Assembly: GCF_006476045.1 (NCBI RefSeq) | Contig: NZ_SRZY01000023.1 | Coordinates: 248,001 to 312,000, forward strand | Direction of reading: 5' to 3' | Length of the DNA stretch: 64,000 nucleotides | Origin: Sphingobacterium lumbrici | GTDB taxonomy: Bacteria; Bacteroidota; Bacteroidia; Sphingobacteriales; Sphingobacteriaceae | In this document: piece after piece, positions 16,116 through 26,825 of the stretch | How positions within the stretch are numbered: the first letter of the stretch is position 1 | Layout of the letters: each line of letters opens with the position of its first letter | Translations under genes and position numbers: made by a program | The notes under the pieces: generated by a model | Database searches by the model: none | What the model was told of the DNA's origin: nothing | What the model saw: only the letters and a program-made list of their open reading frames with translations

Positions 16116-18206
16116 TCAAAAATTAGATTTCTTTTCCGTTTCAATCATATCATTCATTACCCGGATAGATTCAGCTAAATAATGATCAGCCCCATATTTT
16201 TCTAATGAACGCTTATTACGTTCTTTTGCCATTTCACTTTGCTGCGCTGTTGGATCTAGGTTTACAATATCGACAACTTTATGCAGTTCCATCTCCTGAT
16301 TAAAAGCAAGAAACTCTGCTTTGTCGGCTTTTCGTTTCGCAATAAATGCTGACTGCTCTAAGGAGATCAATCTATTCTCTTTCCATTTTTCCATTGCTGC
16401 AATATCTTTCTCAATCCTGACGAAGGCTGGGTTTAAAGCCACTCTTTCCTCACTATTCTTTCGCAAAAAAGCCACATTTAATTCTTTGGTCCAGGTTGTA
16501 TAGTCCGTTGGAGTAATCTCGTCCCAATTGAGCACAGCCTTTTCACTTTTCTCCGCTATATCAGTATACTGGTCTTTTAAAATAATATCCGGAGTAACTC
16601 CTTTAAGTTGGGTAGAACTACCGTTAATACGATAAAACTTCTGAATAGTTAACCTCATCGCTCCTAGGTTCTGTCCATTTTGAGGAAGAAATTGCTTCAG
16701 TTCAAACAAACGTTGAACAGTACCTTTTCCAAAGGTCATGGCACTCCCTATAATAACAGCACGTTTATAATCTTGCATGGCTGCCGCTAAAATCTCCGAG
16801 GCGGATGCACTATATTCATTTACCATTACAGCCAATGGACCATCATAAGCCACGTTAGCATCCGTATCTTCTAAAATATATGAATTACCGTCGCGGGCAC
16901 GAATCTGCACAATCGGACCTTGAGGAATAAACAAACCGGCAATATTCACCACATCAGTAAGCGACCCACCCCCATTAAAACGCAAATCGATTACAATTCC
17001 TTCTACCTGTGCTGCCTTTAGCTTTTCTATTTCTCTAGCTACATCATAAGCACTGCTGCCCGGACCTTTAGGATCTTTCCTGTTCAGATAAAACTCAGGC
17101 AAAACAATCATTCCAATTTTATGAGACCCATTAATAATATAGGAATGAGCAAAAATACCTTCATGCTTTAATTCCTCACGAACCAATGAAACAGTTTTAA
17201 TATTTCCGCCGATTCCTTTAACGGTAAAAATCACTGTTGAACCTATTGCACCACGTGTTAACTTTCTCAATTCATTTACCGTGAAACCGGCTACATCCAC
17301 CTGCTCTTTGCCCTCTTCACTTACCTTCATAATCAGATCACCTGCTTTCAAAGCACCCTGTTTCCAGGCCGGACCACCGTCTACAATGGATTCGATCTTC
17401 ACATAATCATCATCTTCTTTCATTACGATGCCAAGCCCACCAAATGTTCCTGAAACACTTTCACTCCAGCTTCGTTCCGTAATAGGTGCCATATAAGTCG
17501 AGTGAGGATCCATCGTTGTCGCGATGCAGTTTACAAACATTTCAAAACGAACAGGTGTACTTAATGTAGTACTCAGTTGATTGAAATACTTGTCGAACTT
17601 CCGTTTTGTCTTTTCTTTTGCTTGCTTTAACAAATCCGATTCATCTTGATTTGCAATAGGATCAGTAGATTTTGCATTTTTTTGGATATCCTGTAGTTCA
17701 TCCAGTCTTAACAGAATATTGTATTTAATTGATTTACGCCAAAAATCTTCATTTTCCTGTTCAGACATAGCATAGGTTAATTTCTTTTGATCGAGTTGAA
17801 AAAATGCTTGTTCATTCAAATTCAATAATTCATTTATCGCTTTACTATAGTTTTTCTGCGCTTGAATTATTCGTAGATCCAGAACCGAATCAATAGCAGC
17901 TAAAAATGCTAACGGCTGTTTCCCTGTAATTTCATCATCTATGGTTAACTCATATTTCTTTAGAAAATCAATATCTGACTGAAGGAATATTTTCTTTTCA
18001 GCATCTAATTTATCGAGATAATTAATGAACAGCTTTTTTGAAAAATCATCATTAATTTGTTGAGGCTCGTAATGCATCGATTTTAGCATATTGCCTACCG
18101 TCGAAATAATAATCTTAGCATTCGGCTGTTCTATAGGCGTATAGAAAGCCATTAAACTTCCAGCAAGGCCGGCAATTAAAGAGAGGGAAATAAATTTGAG
18201 TTTCAT
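16116..18206 (-). CDS. prc: carboxy-terminal processing (tail-specific) protease, family S41
   Basis: 696 residues, with an N-terminal signal or anchor (FISLSLIAGLAGSLMAFYTP). An N-terminal helical domain is followed by a PDZ domain at about 240-330 (GLGIVMKEDDDYVKIESIVDGGPAWKQGALKAGD region). The S41 catalytic domain has the nucleophile serine in NEYSASASEIL and the general-base lysine in TFGKGTVQRLF. A tail of about 150 residues is typical of the Prc/Tsp group. The enzyme degrades or trims periplasmic proteins from their C-termini. It starts six bases after the stop of the thioredoxin-family gene and is the last gene of a four-gene minus-strand run. Confidence 0.92.
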   Translation of the reverse strand: MKLKFISLSLIAGLAGSLMAFYTPIEQPNAKIIISTVGNMLKSMHYEPQQINDDFSKKLFINYLDKLDAEKKIFLQSDIDFLKKYELTIDDEITGKQPLAFLAAIDSVLDLRIIQAQKNYSKAINELLNLNEQAFFQLDQKKLTYAMSEQENEDFWRKSIKYNILLRLDELQDIQKNAKSTDPIANQDESDLLKQAKEKTKRKFDKYFNQLSTTLSTPVRFEMFVNCIATTMDPHSTYMAPITERSWSESVSGTFGGLGIVMKEDDDYVKIESIVDGGPAWKQGALKAGDLIMKVSEEGKEQVDVAGFTVNELRKLTRGAIGSTVIFTVKGIGGNIKTVSLVREELKHEGIFAHSYIINGSHKIGMIVLPEFYLNRKDPKGPGSSAYDVAREIEKLKAAQVEGIVIDLRFNGGGSLTDVVNIAGLFIPQGPIVQIRARDGNSYILEDTDANVAYDGPLAVMVNEYSASASEILAAAMQDYKRAVIIGSAMTFGKGTVQRLFELKQFLPQNGQNLGAMRLTIQKFYRINGSSTQLKGVTPDIILKDQYTDIAEKSEKAVLNWDEITPTDYTTWTKELNVAFLRKNSEERVALNPAFVRIEKDIAAMEKWKENRLISLEQSAFIAKRKADKAEFLAFNQEMELHKVVDIVNLDPTAQQSEMAKERNKRSLEKYGADHYLAESIRVMNDMIETEKKSNF

Positions 18207-18212
18207 GATACA

Positions 18213-19412
18213 CTAACCTTTTTTACGCTTAAATTTTTCCAGTCTGGCCTGGCATGCCTGAATTGAAAATTCAGGATCGGGTTTAACTTTCAATATAGTA
18301 AGAATTTTTTCTTCTACTTCTATGGCCTTATCTATATCGCCTATTTCAAATAATAGACTTGCATACGTATCCATAAATGTAGGAATTTGCGTTTGCATAG
18401 ACATTTCAGCAATTTTGGCTGTCTTTTTCAAAACATAAGGGTCCGAAGATTTTTTAAGCATTTTCCAGCAAAAGAAATGTACACCATAAATTTCCTTATC
18501 CCTATCCTTTTCAGGGTATTTTGAAAAAATAATCTCCATGATATCAACGTAGGCTTTCGTATTTTTATCCAGATCTGCAATCGTCGCATCACATTCTAGT
18601 TCAAGTTTAGCCTTTCCTGCAAAATTCACGATACCTATTCGATCTTTCAACTCTTTCAAATCATCTGTTGGAAAAACGCTATTCGCTGCTTTTTGAAGAG
18701 AATTGCGATAAACATTTACAAAATATTCAGATACGGCATCTGCAGAAAACTTCGCTTCATACGCTTTTTGATTTTCGAGTACAGCCTTGAAAACAGGAGA
18801 TTGTTCATTTTTTATATACCGATCAATAAAATACCAGTTTTCATTTGTTTGCCATTTAGCTTGAGGTGTAGCTTGAAAATACGCTTCCATAATTGCCCCT
18901 GTATTCTCTCGCTGTCCTTCCATTCTAGCCATAAATTTTTTCATGAACGCAAATTCCCGGTTTCCCTTTTTGTATTCAGCAGTCAGGTATTCAAGAGATT
19001 CGCCACCTACAGACTTCTTCCCAAAATCAAGAAAAGCACGGACATCCAATGCACCTACTTTTTTACTGATGAGTTTACCTTCTGCATCAATAAACAGCAA
19101 TGTCGGAAAGGCATTAACGGAATACTGTTTGCGTAATTCTATACCTTCCCCTTTTTCCATATCAAATTTAGCATTGATAAAATTGGCATTGAAGTAATCG
19201 GCCACCTCATTATTGGTGAATACATCACGGGCCAGCGTTTTACAAGGACCACACCAACTTGTATAGCAGTCCATAAAAATCGCCTTTTTTTCCTTAGCTG
19301 CCTTAGCCTTAATTTCGGCCCAGCTACCATCTTCAAAATTGATGGATCTATCCTGTGCATTGACAACTATGCTTACAAGCATAAAAAATATGCTAAAATG
19401 AATTGGTTTCAT
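18213..19412 (-). CDS. exported thioredoxin-family protein
   Basis: 399 residues from the ATG at 19412, chosen because it opens a signal peptide ending before QDRSINF; the frame extends seven codons upstream. The thioredoxin fold follows directly: the CGPC active site at 54-57 (YTSWCGPCKTLARDVF) and the cis-proline region VNAFPTLLFI. The C-terminal ~230 residues are helical and probably TPR-like. It should act as a periplasmic disulfide reductase or oxidase. It is the third of three consecutive genes with thioredoxin folds, followed immediately by the S41 protease. Confidence 0.86.
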   Translation of the reverse strand: MKPIHFSIFFMLVSIVVNAQDRSINFEDGSWAEIKAKAAKEKKAIFMDCYTSWCGPCKTLARDVFTNNEVADYFNANFINAKFDMEKGEGIELRKQYSVNAFPTLLFIDAEGKLISKKVGALDVRAFLDFGKKSVGGESLEYLTAEYKKGNREFAFMKKFMARMEGQRENTGAIMEAYFQATPQAKWQTNENWYFIDRYIKNEQSPVFKAVLENQKAYEAKFSADAVSEYFVNVYRNSLQKAANSVFPTDDLKELKDRIGIVNFAGKAKLELECDATIADLDKNTKAYVDIMEIIFSKYPEKDRDKEIYGVHFFCWKMLKKSSDPYVLKKTAKIAEMSMQTQIPTFMDTYASLLFEIGDIDKAIEVEEKILTILKVKPDPEFSIQACQARLEKFKRKKG

Positions 19413-19454
19413 CTGTTTATTTTTTTTATTCAAGGTTTCTTATCAATTACCCCT

Positions 19455-20333
19455 TTATATTTTAGTTGTTAAAAGCTTTTCAATAGCTTCATCAAGCTCC
19501 GGTAATTTGAACGGATTATACCCCGCCAACCCAAATCTAATTACACCCGACTGATCAATCACATAGGAGGTAGGATATGTCTTTACCTCATATACTTTGG
19601 CTACATCTGATCGCTTGCTTGGCACCAAAGTATAATGGAAAGATTTACTCATAATGGCCTTTAATTTAGTCGCAGGGTAATTATTCACTTCAAAGGCCAA
19701 AAACACAACATCTTTAGCTTCGTATTTCTCTACCAATTTATTCAGCTCGGGCATTTCTCTTTTACAGGGGGCACAACCAATGAACCAGAAGTTCAATACC
19801 ACTACTTTCCCCTTTAATTGACTAAGGTCATAGGGCATTCCATCCACATCCACCACTGAAAATAAAGGTGCCGGCTTTCCTATTTGTGCTGCAATTTCTC
19901 TTTCACGTTCCAGATTTTCAGGCGTATTCAATAGTTCTTTGAATTCGTTAACAGACCGCTCATATTCTTCCTGTGTAGCCGGACGAACAACCCTGGCCTT
20001 AATTACAAAGTCTTCATCAACATAAGTGTCTGAAATCCATTTAAATTCACCCATTTCAATCTGCATCCTAAATACATCTCTATTTATCCGCTGATAGTCT
20101 TGTGACAGGAGCCTGATATCGGATTCAAAAATGTTTCTCGCCTCCTTAACAGAATCTGCGTGTTTTAATTCTTTTGAAGAGCTTAATTTCCGAAGCCCCT
20201 GCAGATATTTTATTCTTCGTGCTTCGGTTTGCTCAGCGTTGCTTTTTACAGTATCTGCGGTTTGTGCCTGTAACACATCTACTGTACACAAAACAATTAA
20301 GACAGACAAGATCCAGTTTTTATGATGTAACAT
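19455..20333 (-). CDS. TlpA-like periplasmic thiol-disulfide oxidoreductase (1)
   Basis: 292 residues. A signal peptide ends before QTADTV (residue 24). Residues 25-145 form a helical domain without a recognised family. A TlpA/ResA-type domain then runs from about 150: IGKPAPLFSV, the active site CAPC at 187-190 in NFWFIGCAPCKREMPELN, and the cis-proline KTYPTSYVIDQ. Such proteins keep exported thiols reduced, for example during cytochrome maturation. The neighbour on its 5' side (20356-21270) has the same architecture, so the two look like diverged duplicates. Confidence 0.85.
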   Translation of the reverse strand: MLHHKNWILSVLIVLCTVDVLQAQTADTVKSNAEQTEARRIKYLQGLRKLSSSKELKHADSVKEARNIFESDIRLLSQDYQRINRDVFRMQIEMGEFKWISDTYVDEDFVIKARVVRPATQEEYERSVNEFKELLNTPENLEREREIAAQIGKPAPLFSVVDVDGMPYDLSQLKGKVVVLNFWFIGCAPCKREMPELNKLVEKYEAKDVVFLAFEVNNYPATKLKAIMSKSFHYTLVPSKRSDVAKVYEVKTYPTSYVIDQSGVIRFGLAGYNPFKLPELDEAIEKLLTTKI

Positions 20334-20355
20334 GGGGAATTAATTTTAAAAACAA

Positions 20356-21270
20356 TTACAGAAGCGTTGGGATTATTTTCTCCAATTCATCAATGATAAA
20401 AGGACTGGTACCTACTGCCCCCATGCGAACGACCCCTTCTTTATCGATCACAAAATTGGCAGGAAAAGTTTTAGCCTCATATAATGCAGCCGCATCCTTT
20501 CCGCCCATGGCAATCTCATACACGAAAGGAACCCTTTTCAGGAATTTTTCTACCTCTTCTTTTGTCGTTTCGGGACGCACCTCAATCCCCAAGAAAACCA
20601 CATCAGTATTGCCTTTATATTTGTTTGCAATTGCATTTAGTTCAGGTATTTCTTCAACACAAGGGCGGCACTGTGTAAACCAGAAGTTAATCACCACAAC
20701 TTTCCCTTTTAAGCTATTAAGACTAATATCTTTTCCGTCCATTGTTTTACAGGTAAAATCTGGCGCAGCCTTGCCCATGAGCTTGTTGTTGATTTCTTTA
20801 GTCTCTTTGGCCATAGAGGTACCCTCCCTCGGAGCAAAATAACTCCTACTCATTTCGATATTTTTCTGTTGTTCTTCCCCTGTTGCTTTGCGAAGAACAA
20901 TCGCCTTTTTACTGTAGTCGATATCGCCGTAAGTTTCAGATGACCATTCTCCTGATGGAGAGAACAAATATTTCCGGTATTGTTCAAATGGCACTTGAAT
21001 GTATTCTGCGGTATAGTATAGTTGTTCTGCCAGTTTGAAATTCTTGTCTGCCGCCGCTTCATTCAGAGCTTTCATAAATTCTGGTGTTGCTTTGGCAAAA
21101 TCTGTTAATCCTTTTAAAGCAATTGCTTTTCTTGCCGCTATAGAATCAGCGTTCTTAAAGTAAACTGCTGTTGAATCTATGGTGACAAATTCTACTTTCT
21201 GAGCAAAACTGCTGTGCACCGACAAAGTCAGTGCAAATGCAACAATTAATATTTTTTGGGATATTTTCAT
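20356..21270 (-). CDS. TlpA-like periplasmic thiol-disulfide oxidoreductase (2)
   Basis: 304 residues. A signal peptide ends before QKVEFV (residue 24). A helical N-terminal region precedes the TlpA domain, which begins with GKAAPDFTCKTMDGK near 167 and carries the active site CRPC at 201-204 (NFWFTQCRPCVEEIPELN). The cis-proline lies in KTFPANFVID. It is the first gene of the minus-strand run 21270-16116. Domain order and the helical N-terminal half match the next gene downstream, consistent with tandem duplication. No cytochrome-maturation genes are near, so the target thiols are unknown. Confidence 0.85.
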   Translation of the reverse strand: MKISQKILIVAFALTLSVHSSFAQKVEFVTIDSTAVYFKNADSIAARKAIALKGLTDFAKATPEFMKALNEAAADKNFKLAEQLYYTAEYIQVPFEQYRKYLFSPSGEWSSETYGDIDYSKKAIVLRKATGEEQQKNIEMSRSYFAPREGTSMAKETKEINNKLMGKAAPDFTCKTMDGKDISLNSLKGKVVVINFWFTQCRPCVEEIPELNAIANKYKGNTDVVFLGIEVRPETTKEEVEKFLKRVPFVYEIAMGGKDAAALYEAKTFPANFVIDKEGVVRMGAVGTSPFIIDELEKIIPTLL

Positions 21271-21662
21271 TATATATTTATATGATAATTTATTAGTTTG
21301 ATTAAATTATTAGCATTTGGTTTAATACAGTTCTAAAATTTTAACAGTAGCGTCCTCAATGATTAAAAAAGGCGGTAGATTGCTATATTAATTTACTAAA
21401 ATTAGAACTACCATCACGGTAAATATAAATGTATTTTATCAGATATTGGGTCTACTAGACCGGGTTATTTCTATCAGACTGGTTGGACATTATCAGTCTG
21501 ACAAGCATCATAAGGGCATCAACAACTGGACTCATTTTATAAGTATGCCTTTCTGCGATCTATCATCAGCAGATTCTATTTTACTAATTCAGAGTTCTAT
21601 AAATTCTTGGCGAATCTTTGATATATTTTATATCTTAGTAAGATACGAACAAAACTTCGCCA
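21271..21662. other. intergenic region with two inverted repeats
   Basis: This 392-base divergent region lies between a TlpA-like gene and the GYF-domain gene. It contains GGTCTA-C-TAGACC (21449-21461), a six-base palindrome, and TCAGACTG (21474-21481) with CAGTCTGA (21494-21501), perfect eight-base arms. TTGG near 21611 and TATCTTAG about 20 bases later are a weak promoter match for the gene at 21663. I see no credible gene. Confidence 0.5.
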
Positions 21663-22181
21663 ATGAAAAAATATCATTACACAGAAGGTAATAATTCTTA
21701 TGGACCGTTTACCCTCGAAGAGTTAAGTGCTAAAAATATAGGTCCAAATACATTGATTTGGACAGAGGAACTGGTTACTTGGACAAGAGCAAGTGAGATT
21801 TCAGAATTAAGAAGCGTGCTTAAAAACCACCCCACGAATCCTCCCTCCATTCCTCAATCTGAGAATTTTCAATCGACAACGCAACAATACACGTCCTCTC
21901 AGTCATCGGCCGCCAATTACCAAAGACCACCGAGAACCTACTTGATCGAAACAATTTTGACGACGATCTTTTGTTGCTGGCCTTTGGGAATTCCAGCTAT
22001 TATTTACGCATCACGCGTAGAGAAAAAATTCTATGCAGGAGATATTATAGGAGCAGAAGCCGATTCAGCTAATGCGAAGAAATGGATGTTGATTAATATC
22101 GGTGCATCTGTATTACTATGGATAGGTTATCTTGGCATATTTGGATTAGCAATGTTTGCCGGGTTATCAGATGGTTTCTAA
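21663..22181 (+). CDS. GYF_2 / CD225-dispanin membrane protein
   Basis: 172 residues. Residues 1-50 are a GYF_2 (DUF4339-type) domain with the pattern YGPFTLEEL and LIWTEELVTWTRA, expected to bind proline-rich peptides. A Gln/Ser/Pro-rich linker (55-90) follows. The C-terminal half is a CD225/dispanin domain with two membrane segments at about 93-115 and 138-165, including FCCWPLGIPAIIYASRV. Bacterial proteins of this pairing are common in Bacteroidota but have no assigned role. The stop overlaps the start of the next gene by 11 bases, so the two are probably translated together. Confidence 0.85.
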   Translation: MKKYHYTEGNNSYGPFTLEELSAKNIGPNTLIWTEELVTWTRASEISELRSVLKNHPTNPPSIPQSENFQSTTQQYTSSQSSAANYQRPPRTYLIETILTTIFCCWPLGIPAIIYASRVEKKFYAGDIIGAEADSANAKKWMLINIGASVLLWIGYLGIFGLAMFAGLSDGF

Positions 22182-22554
22182 AAGATCATACTTTTTCCTA
22201 GTAGTCTTTTTGGGATTAGTAGGTGTACTTGTGCTCTATAAATATATCAATCCGGTTGAACATATATTATTTCCCAAATGTCCCGTCAAGCATATAACAG
22301 GATTGGATTGTCCTGGATGTGGAGGACAGCGAGCACTCCATCATCTTTTAAACGGTCAGTTTAAACAAGCCTTTGCACAAAATCAATTGTTGTTCTTTTT
22401 GACACCTTATATCGTTACAGGCTTTTACTTACAGATTGTGCCCAAACCTACACTCAATGAACTTAAGTTGCGGAAGGCCTTATATAGCCACCAAGCTATT
22501 CGAATTCTACTTACCGTAATTATTATATTTACCATATTCAGAAATATTACTTAA
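22171..22554 (+). CDS. DUF2752 membrane protein
   Basis: 127 residues from the ATG at 22171, which is preferred to the ATG at 22156 because the earlier codons lie deep in the upstream gene. Two to three membrane helices are predicted. The DUF2752 signature is plain between them: a cysteine-rich motif CPVKHITGLDCPGCGG followed by QRALHHLLNG. The spaced cysteines suggest metal or redox function, but none is established for the family. It overlaps the GYF/dispanin gene by 11 bases; DUF2752 and dispanin-type genes are often adjacent, pointing to a joint membrane role (inference). Confidence 0.85.
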   Translation: MVSKRSYFFLVVFLGLVGVLVLYKYINPVEHILFPKCPVKHITGLDCPGCGGQRALHHLLNGQFKQAFAQNQLLFFLTPYIVTGFYLQIVPKPTLNELKLRKALYSHQAIRILLTVIIIFTIFRNIT

Positions 22555-22595
22555 TCCTTCCATACATATATCCGTCATATCATTAAACTTATTAT

Positions 22596-22973
22596 ATGAG
22601 AAAAACATATTATACTTTGCTTGCCCTCGCCCTCTTGTCTTTTTATTCGTGTGGATCCAGCATGAAATATCACTTGATTAATGCGGATATGTCCCGGGTG
22701 AGCCTGGGCATGACGAAAGATCAGGTTTACGAAAAAATCGGCAAACCCAATACTATTATTTCGGCACAACGATTACCTGAAGGGGATCTCGAAGTTTTGG
22801 AATACATGAGATTAGAACACAATTCCTATACTGAAAAAAGCGCCCAAAGACCTATATGGGCATATTTTTTAAACAATGAGCTTATTGAATGGGGCCCTGG
22901 GGAGGACTGGCAGATCGACCATGCTATTAATAACCGTATATTGGAAAAACAAAAAAACCGTAACCGGGAATAA
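22596..22973 (+). CDS. lipoprotein with SmpA/BamE-like domain
   Basis: 125 residues. A signal peptide ends at a lipobox Cys near residue 19 (LLSFYSCGSS). The mature part contains the pattern VSLGMTKDQVYEKIGKPN, which resembles the start of SmpA/OmlA/BamE domains, where a GMxxxxVxxxxGxP helix is characteristic. The rest (VLEYMRLEHNS, RPIWAYFLNNELIEWGPGEDW) fits two or three beta strands. True BamE function in the barrel-assembly machinery is not shown; many small lipoproteins share this fold. It lies 41 bp after the DUF2752 gene and ends at a strong terminator. Confidence 0.72.
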   Translation: MRKTYYTLLALALLSFYSCGSSMKYHLINADMSRVSLGMTKDQVYEKIGKPNTIISAQRLPEGDLEVLEYMRLEHNSYTEKSAQRPIWAYFLNNELIEWGPGEDWQIDHAINNRILEKQKNRNRE

Positions 22974-23049
22974 ATAACAAGACCCACATAATTGGTTATG
23001 TTATGCTGAGAGCATACTTTGATGACGTTCGGCGACAAACACTTTTATA

Positions 23050-23086
23050 AAAAAAGCTGATTTGGTATTCCCAAATCAGCTTTTTT
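23050..23086. terminator. bidirectional terminator before groL
   Basis: Perfect 16-base arms (23050-23065 and 23071-23086) with a five-base loop, A-run on the left and T-run on the right, between the convergent lipoprotein and groL genes. Confidence 0.9.
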
Positions 23087-23103
23087 ATGGAAAACGTAAT
23101 CAC

Positions 23104-24832
<1,729 letters not shown>

Positions 24833-25108
24833 TTACAATACAGCGTAAATATCAGATTCACGCATAATCAAATATTCTTTCCCTTCGTAAGTGATTTCAG
24901 TACCAGCATATTTACCATATAACACTTTGTCACCTACATTAACTGTAAGAGGCTCTTCGGGTTTACCAGAACCTACTGCTACAACAATACCTTGAGATGG
25001 TTTCTCTTTCGCTGTGTCAGGAATATATAATCCTGATGCTGTTTTTTCTTCTGCAGGAGCAGCTTCAACTACTACTCTGTCTCCGATAGGTTTAATACTT
25101 AATGCCAT
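24833..25108 (-). CDS. groS: co-chaperonin GroES
   Basis: 91 residues, normal length. It caps the GroEL chamber. The sequence matches the family: [12 protein letters not shown] at the start, the mobile-loop region [18 protein letters not shown], then [14 protein letters not shown] strands and the ending [12 protein letters not shown]. The upstream 300 bases separate it from secG and include the secG terminator, so groS-groL is its own operon. Confidence 0.97.
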   Translation of the reverse strand: MALSIKPIGDRVVVEAAPAEEKTASGLYIPDTAKEKPSQGIVVAVGSGKPEEPLTVNVGDKVLYGKYAGTEITYEGKEYLIMRESDIYAVL

Positions 25109-25408
25109 AATTATATTTTATTATTTTTTTACTTGATTGTACTTTTAGTCATCACCAATTATGCCAACTCAATAAAAAAGCAATTTTGTTGACAATTTTT
25201 CACAAACTCTGAATTTTTATGACAGCAATACACATAGTGAGTATGTCATCCTGACAAAAATACAGGAATAACAAAACCTTCATAAATCCTATATCATCAA
25301 CAGCTATAAAAGACTCATGAAGGCTCTTGAGGGACCTCGTGTACAGACACTTTCAAAAAAAAGCCTCGCAAACAATGTATATGCGAGGCCTTTAAAATAT
25401 TTTTTTAG
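25109..25408. other. groS upstream region
   Basis: This 300-base stretch has the secG terminator at its right end. A minus-strand TATTTTTG lies at 25255-25262, a perfect -7 match but without a TTTG at the proper distance. An imperfect inverted repeat ATGAC...GTCAT spans roughly 25219-25249. I see no CIRCE element and no gene. Confidence 0.4.
25355..25389 (-). terminator. terminator after secG
   Basis: Eight-base stem GCCTCGCA (25363-25370) with TGCGAGGC (25382-25389); the A-run at 25355-25362 reads as a T-run on the minus strand. Confidence 0.85.
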
Positions 25409-25762
25409 TTAATTTACCGAATCTGGAACTGTCGCAGGAGCCGAACCTGTAGCGGGTGCTGCATTGTTTAGATTCAATGAAGGACTATTTTGTACCGGCG
25501 TCTCAATCTGATCGCTTAATCCGCCTCTATTTCCACCAGCTGATGGGCCAACAACATTAATTGCTAAACAAAAAACCATTAAAGCAATCACTAAAGTCCA
25601 AGTTCCTTTTTCTAAAAAATCACCTGTACGTTGTACACCCATCAAATTAGATCCTCCCGAAAATCCTGATGATAAACCGCCTCCTTTGGGATTCTGTATT
25701 AACACGAAAAATGCTAATAAAACACTTACTAAAACAATCAGGATAATGAATAAAGTCGTCAT
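25409..25762 (-). CDS. secG: preprotein translocase subunit SecG
   Basis: 117 residues with two membrane helices (FIILIVLVSVLLAFFVLIQ at 5-23 and TWTLVIALMVFCLAINVVG at about 56-75). The SecG loop lies between them (NPKGGGLSSGFSGG). A Pro/Ala-rich tail of about 35 residues extends beyond the family core, as in other Bacteroidota. SecG supports SecYE-SecA export at the inner membrane. It is the last gene of the miaB-to-secG run and is followed by a clear terminator. Confidence 0.93.
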   Translation of the reverse strand: MTTLFIILIVLVSVLLAFFVLIQNPKGGGLSSGFSGGSNLMGVQRTGDFLEKGTWTLVIALMVFCLAINVVGPSAGGNRGGLSDQIETPVQNSPSLNLNNAAPATGSAPATVPDSVN

Positions 25763-25779
25763 TTTTTTATTTCTATTAA

Positions 25780-26811
25780 TTATATATTCTTTTCTAATTC
25801 TTTAATTCGGCTCGCAAAATACGATTTTTTTTCTGGATATTTCAAAATTAATTTCTTGAATACCTCAATCGCTTTCAAGGACAAGTTTTGATCTGCGTAA
25901 ATATTTGCCAATGTCTCTGTAACCAACGTATAGTTATCCTCAGCACTCTGCCTGGCTTTGTTTTCCGTATTCAATTGTTCGGGAGATGGTGGATGTATAA
26001 TCGGATCCTCTCGAATAAACTTTTCAATCACTTCATCAACCTTCTTAGGCACAGGATTATACCGAACATTTTTCATTTTTGTTGCCTCACTGAGCTTGAC
26101 TTCAGGATCCTGTAAATGAAATATATTCTCCTTAATCTGCTGATCTAGTACGGCTTCTTCAATTTTTTGAGGATTGAATGGTCTCTTATAAGGCTCTGGA
26201 AGCACCGGACTTACAAAGGGTTGATACGTTTCCGCATATTCCAATCTTGTCTTATGCAACCACCACCTGAAACTATAGGGCAACAGTTCATCATTATACA
26301 AACTGACATTTTCTTCTTCAACAACCCTCTCTTCTGCAACTGGATCCTTCTCCACGTCATTTTTGCTTTCAAATACAAAAAAATCAGCGGAAGAAGCACC
26401 TCCTTGGATAAGCTTCTCTAAGACATCCCCAACTTCATCTTCACTTCCGCTATCTTCAACTAATTCGGAAAAGTCCTCTTGTCCCTCTTTTTTATCCACA
26501 TTTTGCTCTTCCTTAACATCAACAAACGGAATGTATTCCTCCTCATTTTCTACAAGCAGACCTTCTTCTTGCCATACAGGGCGATTCACAAAGTCCCATA
26601 GCCAATTCACATTGGGTGCGAACAAAACTGCTATATGTTGAACATCAGAAGTGTCGAACAACATATATCTCCTTTTTGCCATTGCAAAACGAAGAGGTTG
26701 CGAATACGGATATTTAGCAATTAATTCCTGTAAAGCTGACTCCTCGATCTGTATTGGATCTTTGAGTGCCTGAACATAAAGTGAATGATATACTGTATTA
26801 AGATTTTCCAT
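25780..26811 (-). CDS. TPR-like protein of unknown function
   Basis: 343 residues from the ATG at 26811; this start leaves 14 bases after lptE, while the longer frame to 26832 would overlap it. The N-terminus is helical (ALQELIAKYPYSQPLRFAMAKR). The middle (100-160) is acidic and Glu/Asp rich, probably disordered. The C-terminus has a TPR-like pair (LVTETLANIYADQNLSLKAI, EVFKKLILKYPEKKSYFASR). No signal peptide, so it is likely cytoplasmic. A gene of this type between lptE and secG is a conserved neighbourhood in Sphingobacteriaceae as I recall it. Function not known. Confidence 0.75.
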   Translation of the reverse strand: MENLNTVYHSLYVQALKDPIQIEESALQELIAKYPYSQPLRFAMAKRRYMLFDTSDVQHIAVLFAPNVNWLWDFVNRPVWQEEGLLVENEEEYIPFVDVKEEQNVDKKEGQEDFSELVEDSGSEDEVGDVLEKLIQGGASSADFFVFESKNDVEKDPVAEERVVEEENVSLYNDELLPYSFRWWLHKTRLEYAETYQPFVSPVLPEPYKRPFNPQKIEEAVLDQQIKENIFHLQDPEVKLSEATKMKNVRYNPVPKKVDEVIEKFIREDPIIHPPSPEQLNTENKARQSAEDNYTLVTETLANIYADQNLSLKAIEVFKKLILKYPEKKSYFASRIKELEKNI

Positions 26812-26825
26812 ACATAAATATCTTT

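Noticed and set aside
21446..21691. 81-codon frame starting with TTG
   Set aside because: No motif or signal; it overlaps the start of the well-supported GYF gene and crosses two palindromes.
21663..22181. Dispanin/CD225 domain as an IFITM-like antiviral protein
   Set aside because: Bacterial CD225 proteins share the fold but have no shown antiviral role, and no defence genes surround it.
25109..25408. CIRCE heat-shock operator upstream of groS
   Set aside because: I searched for the TTAGCACTC/GAGTGCTAA arms and did not find them.
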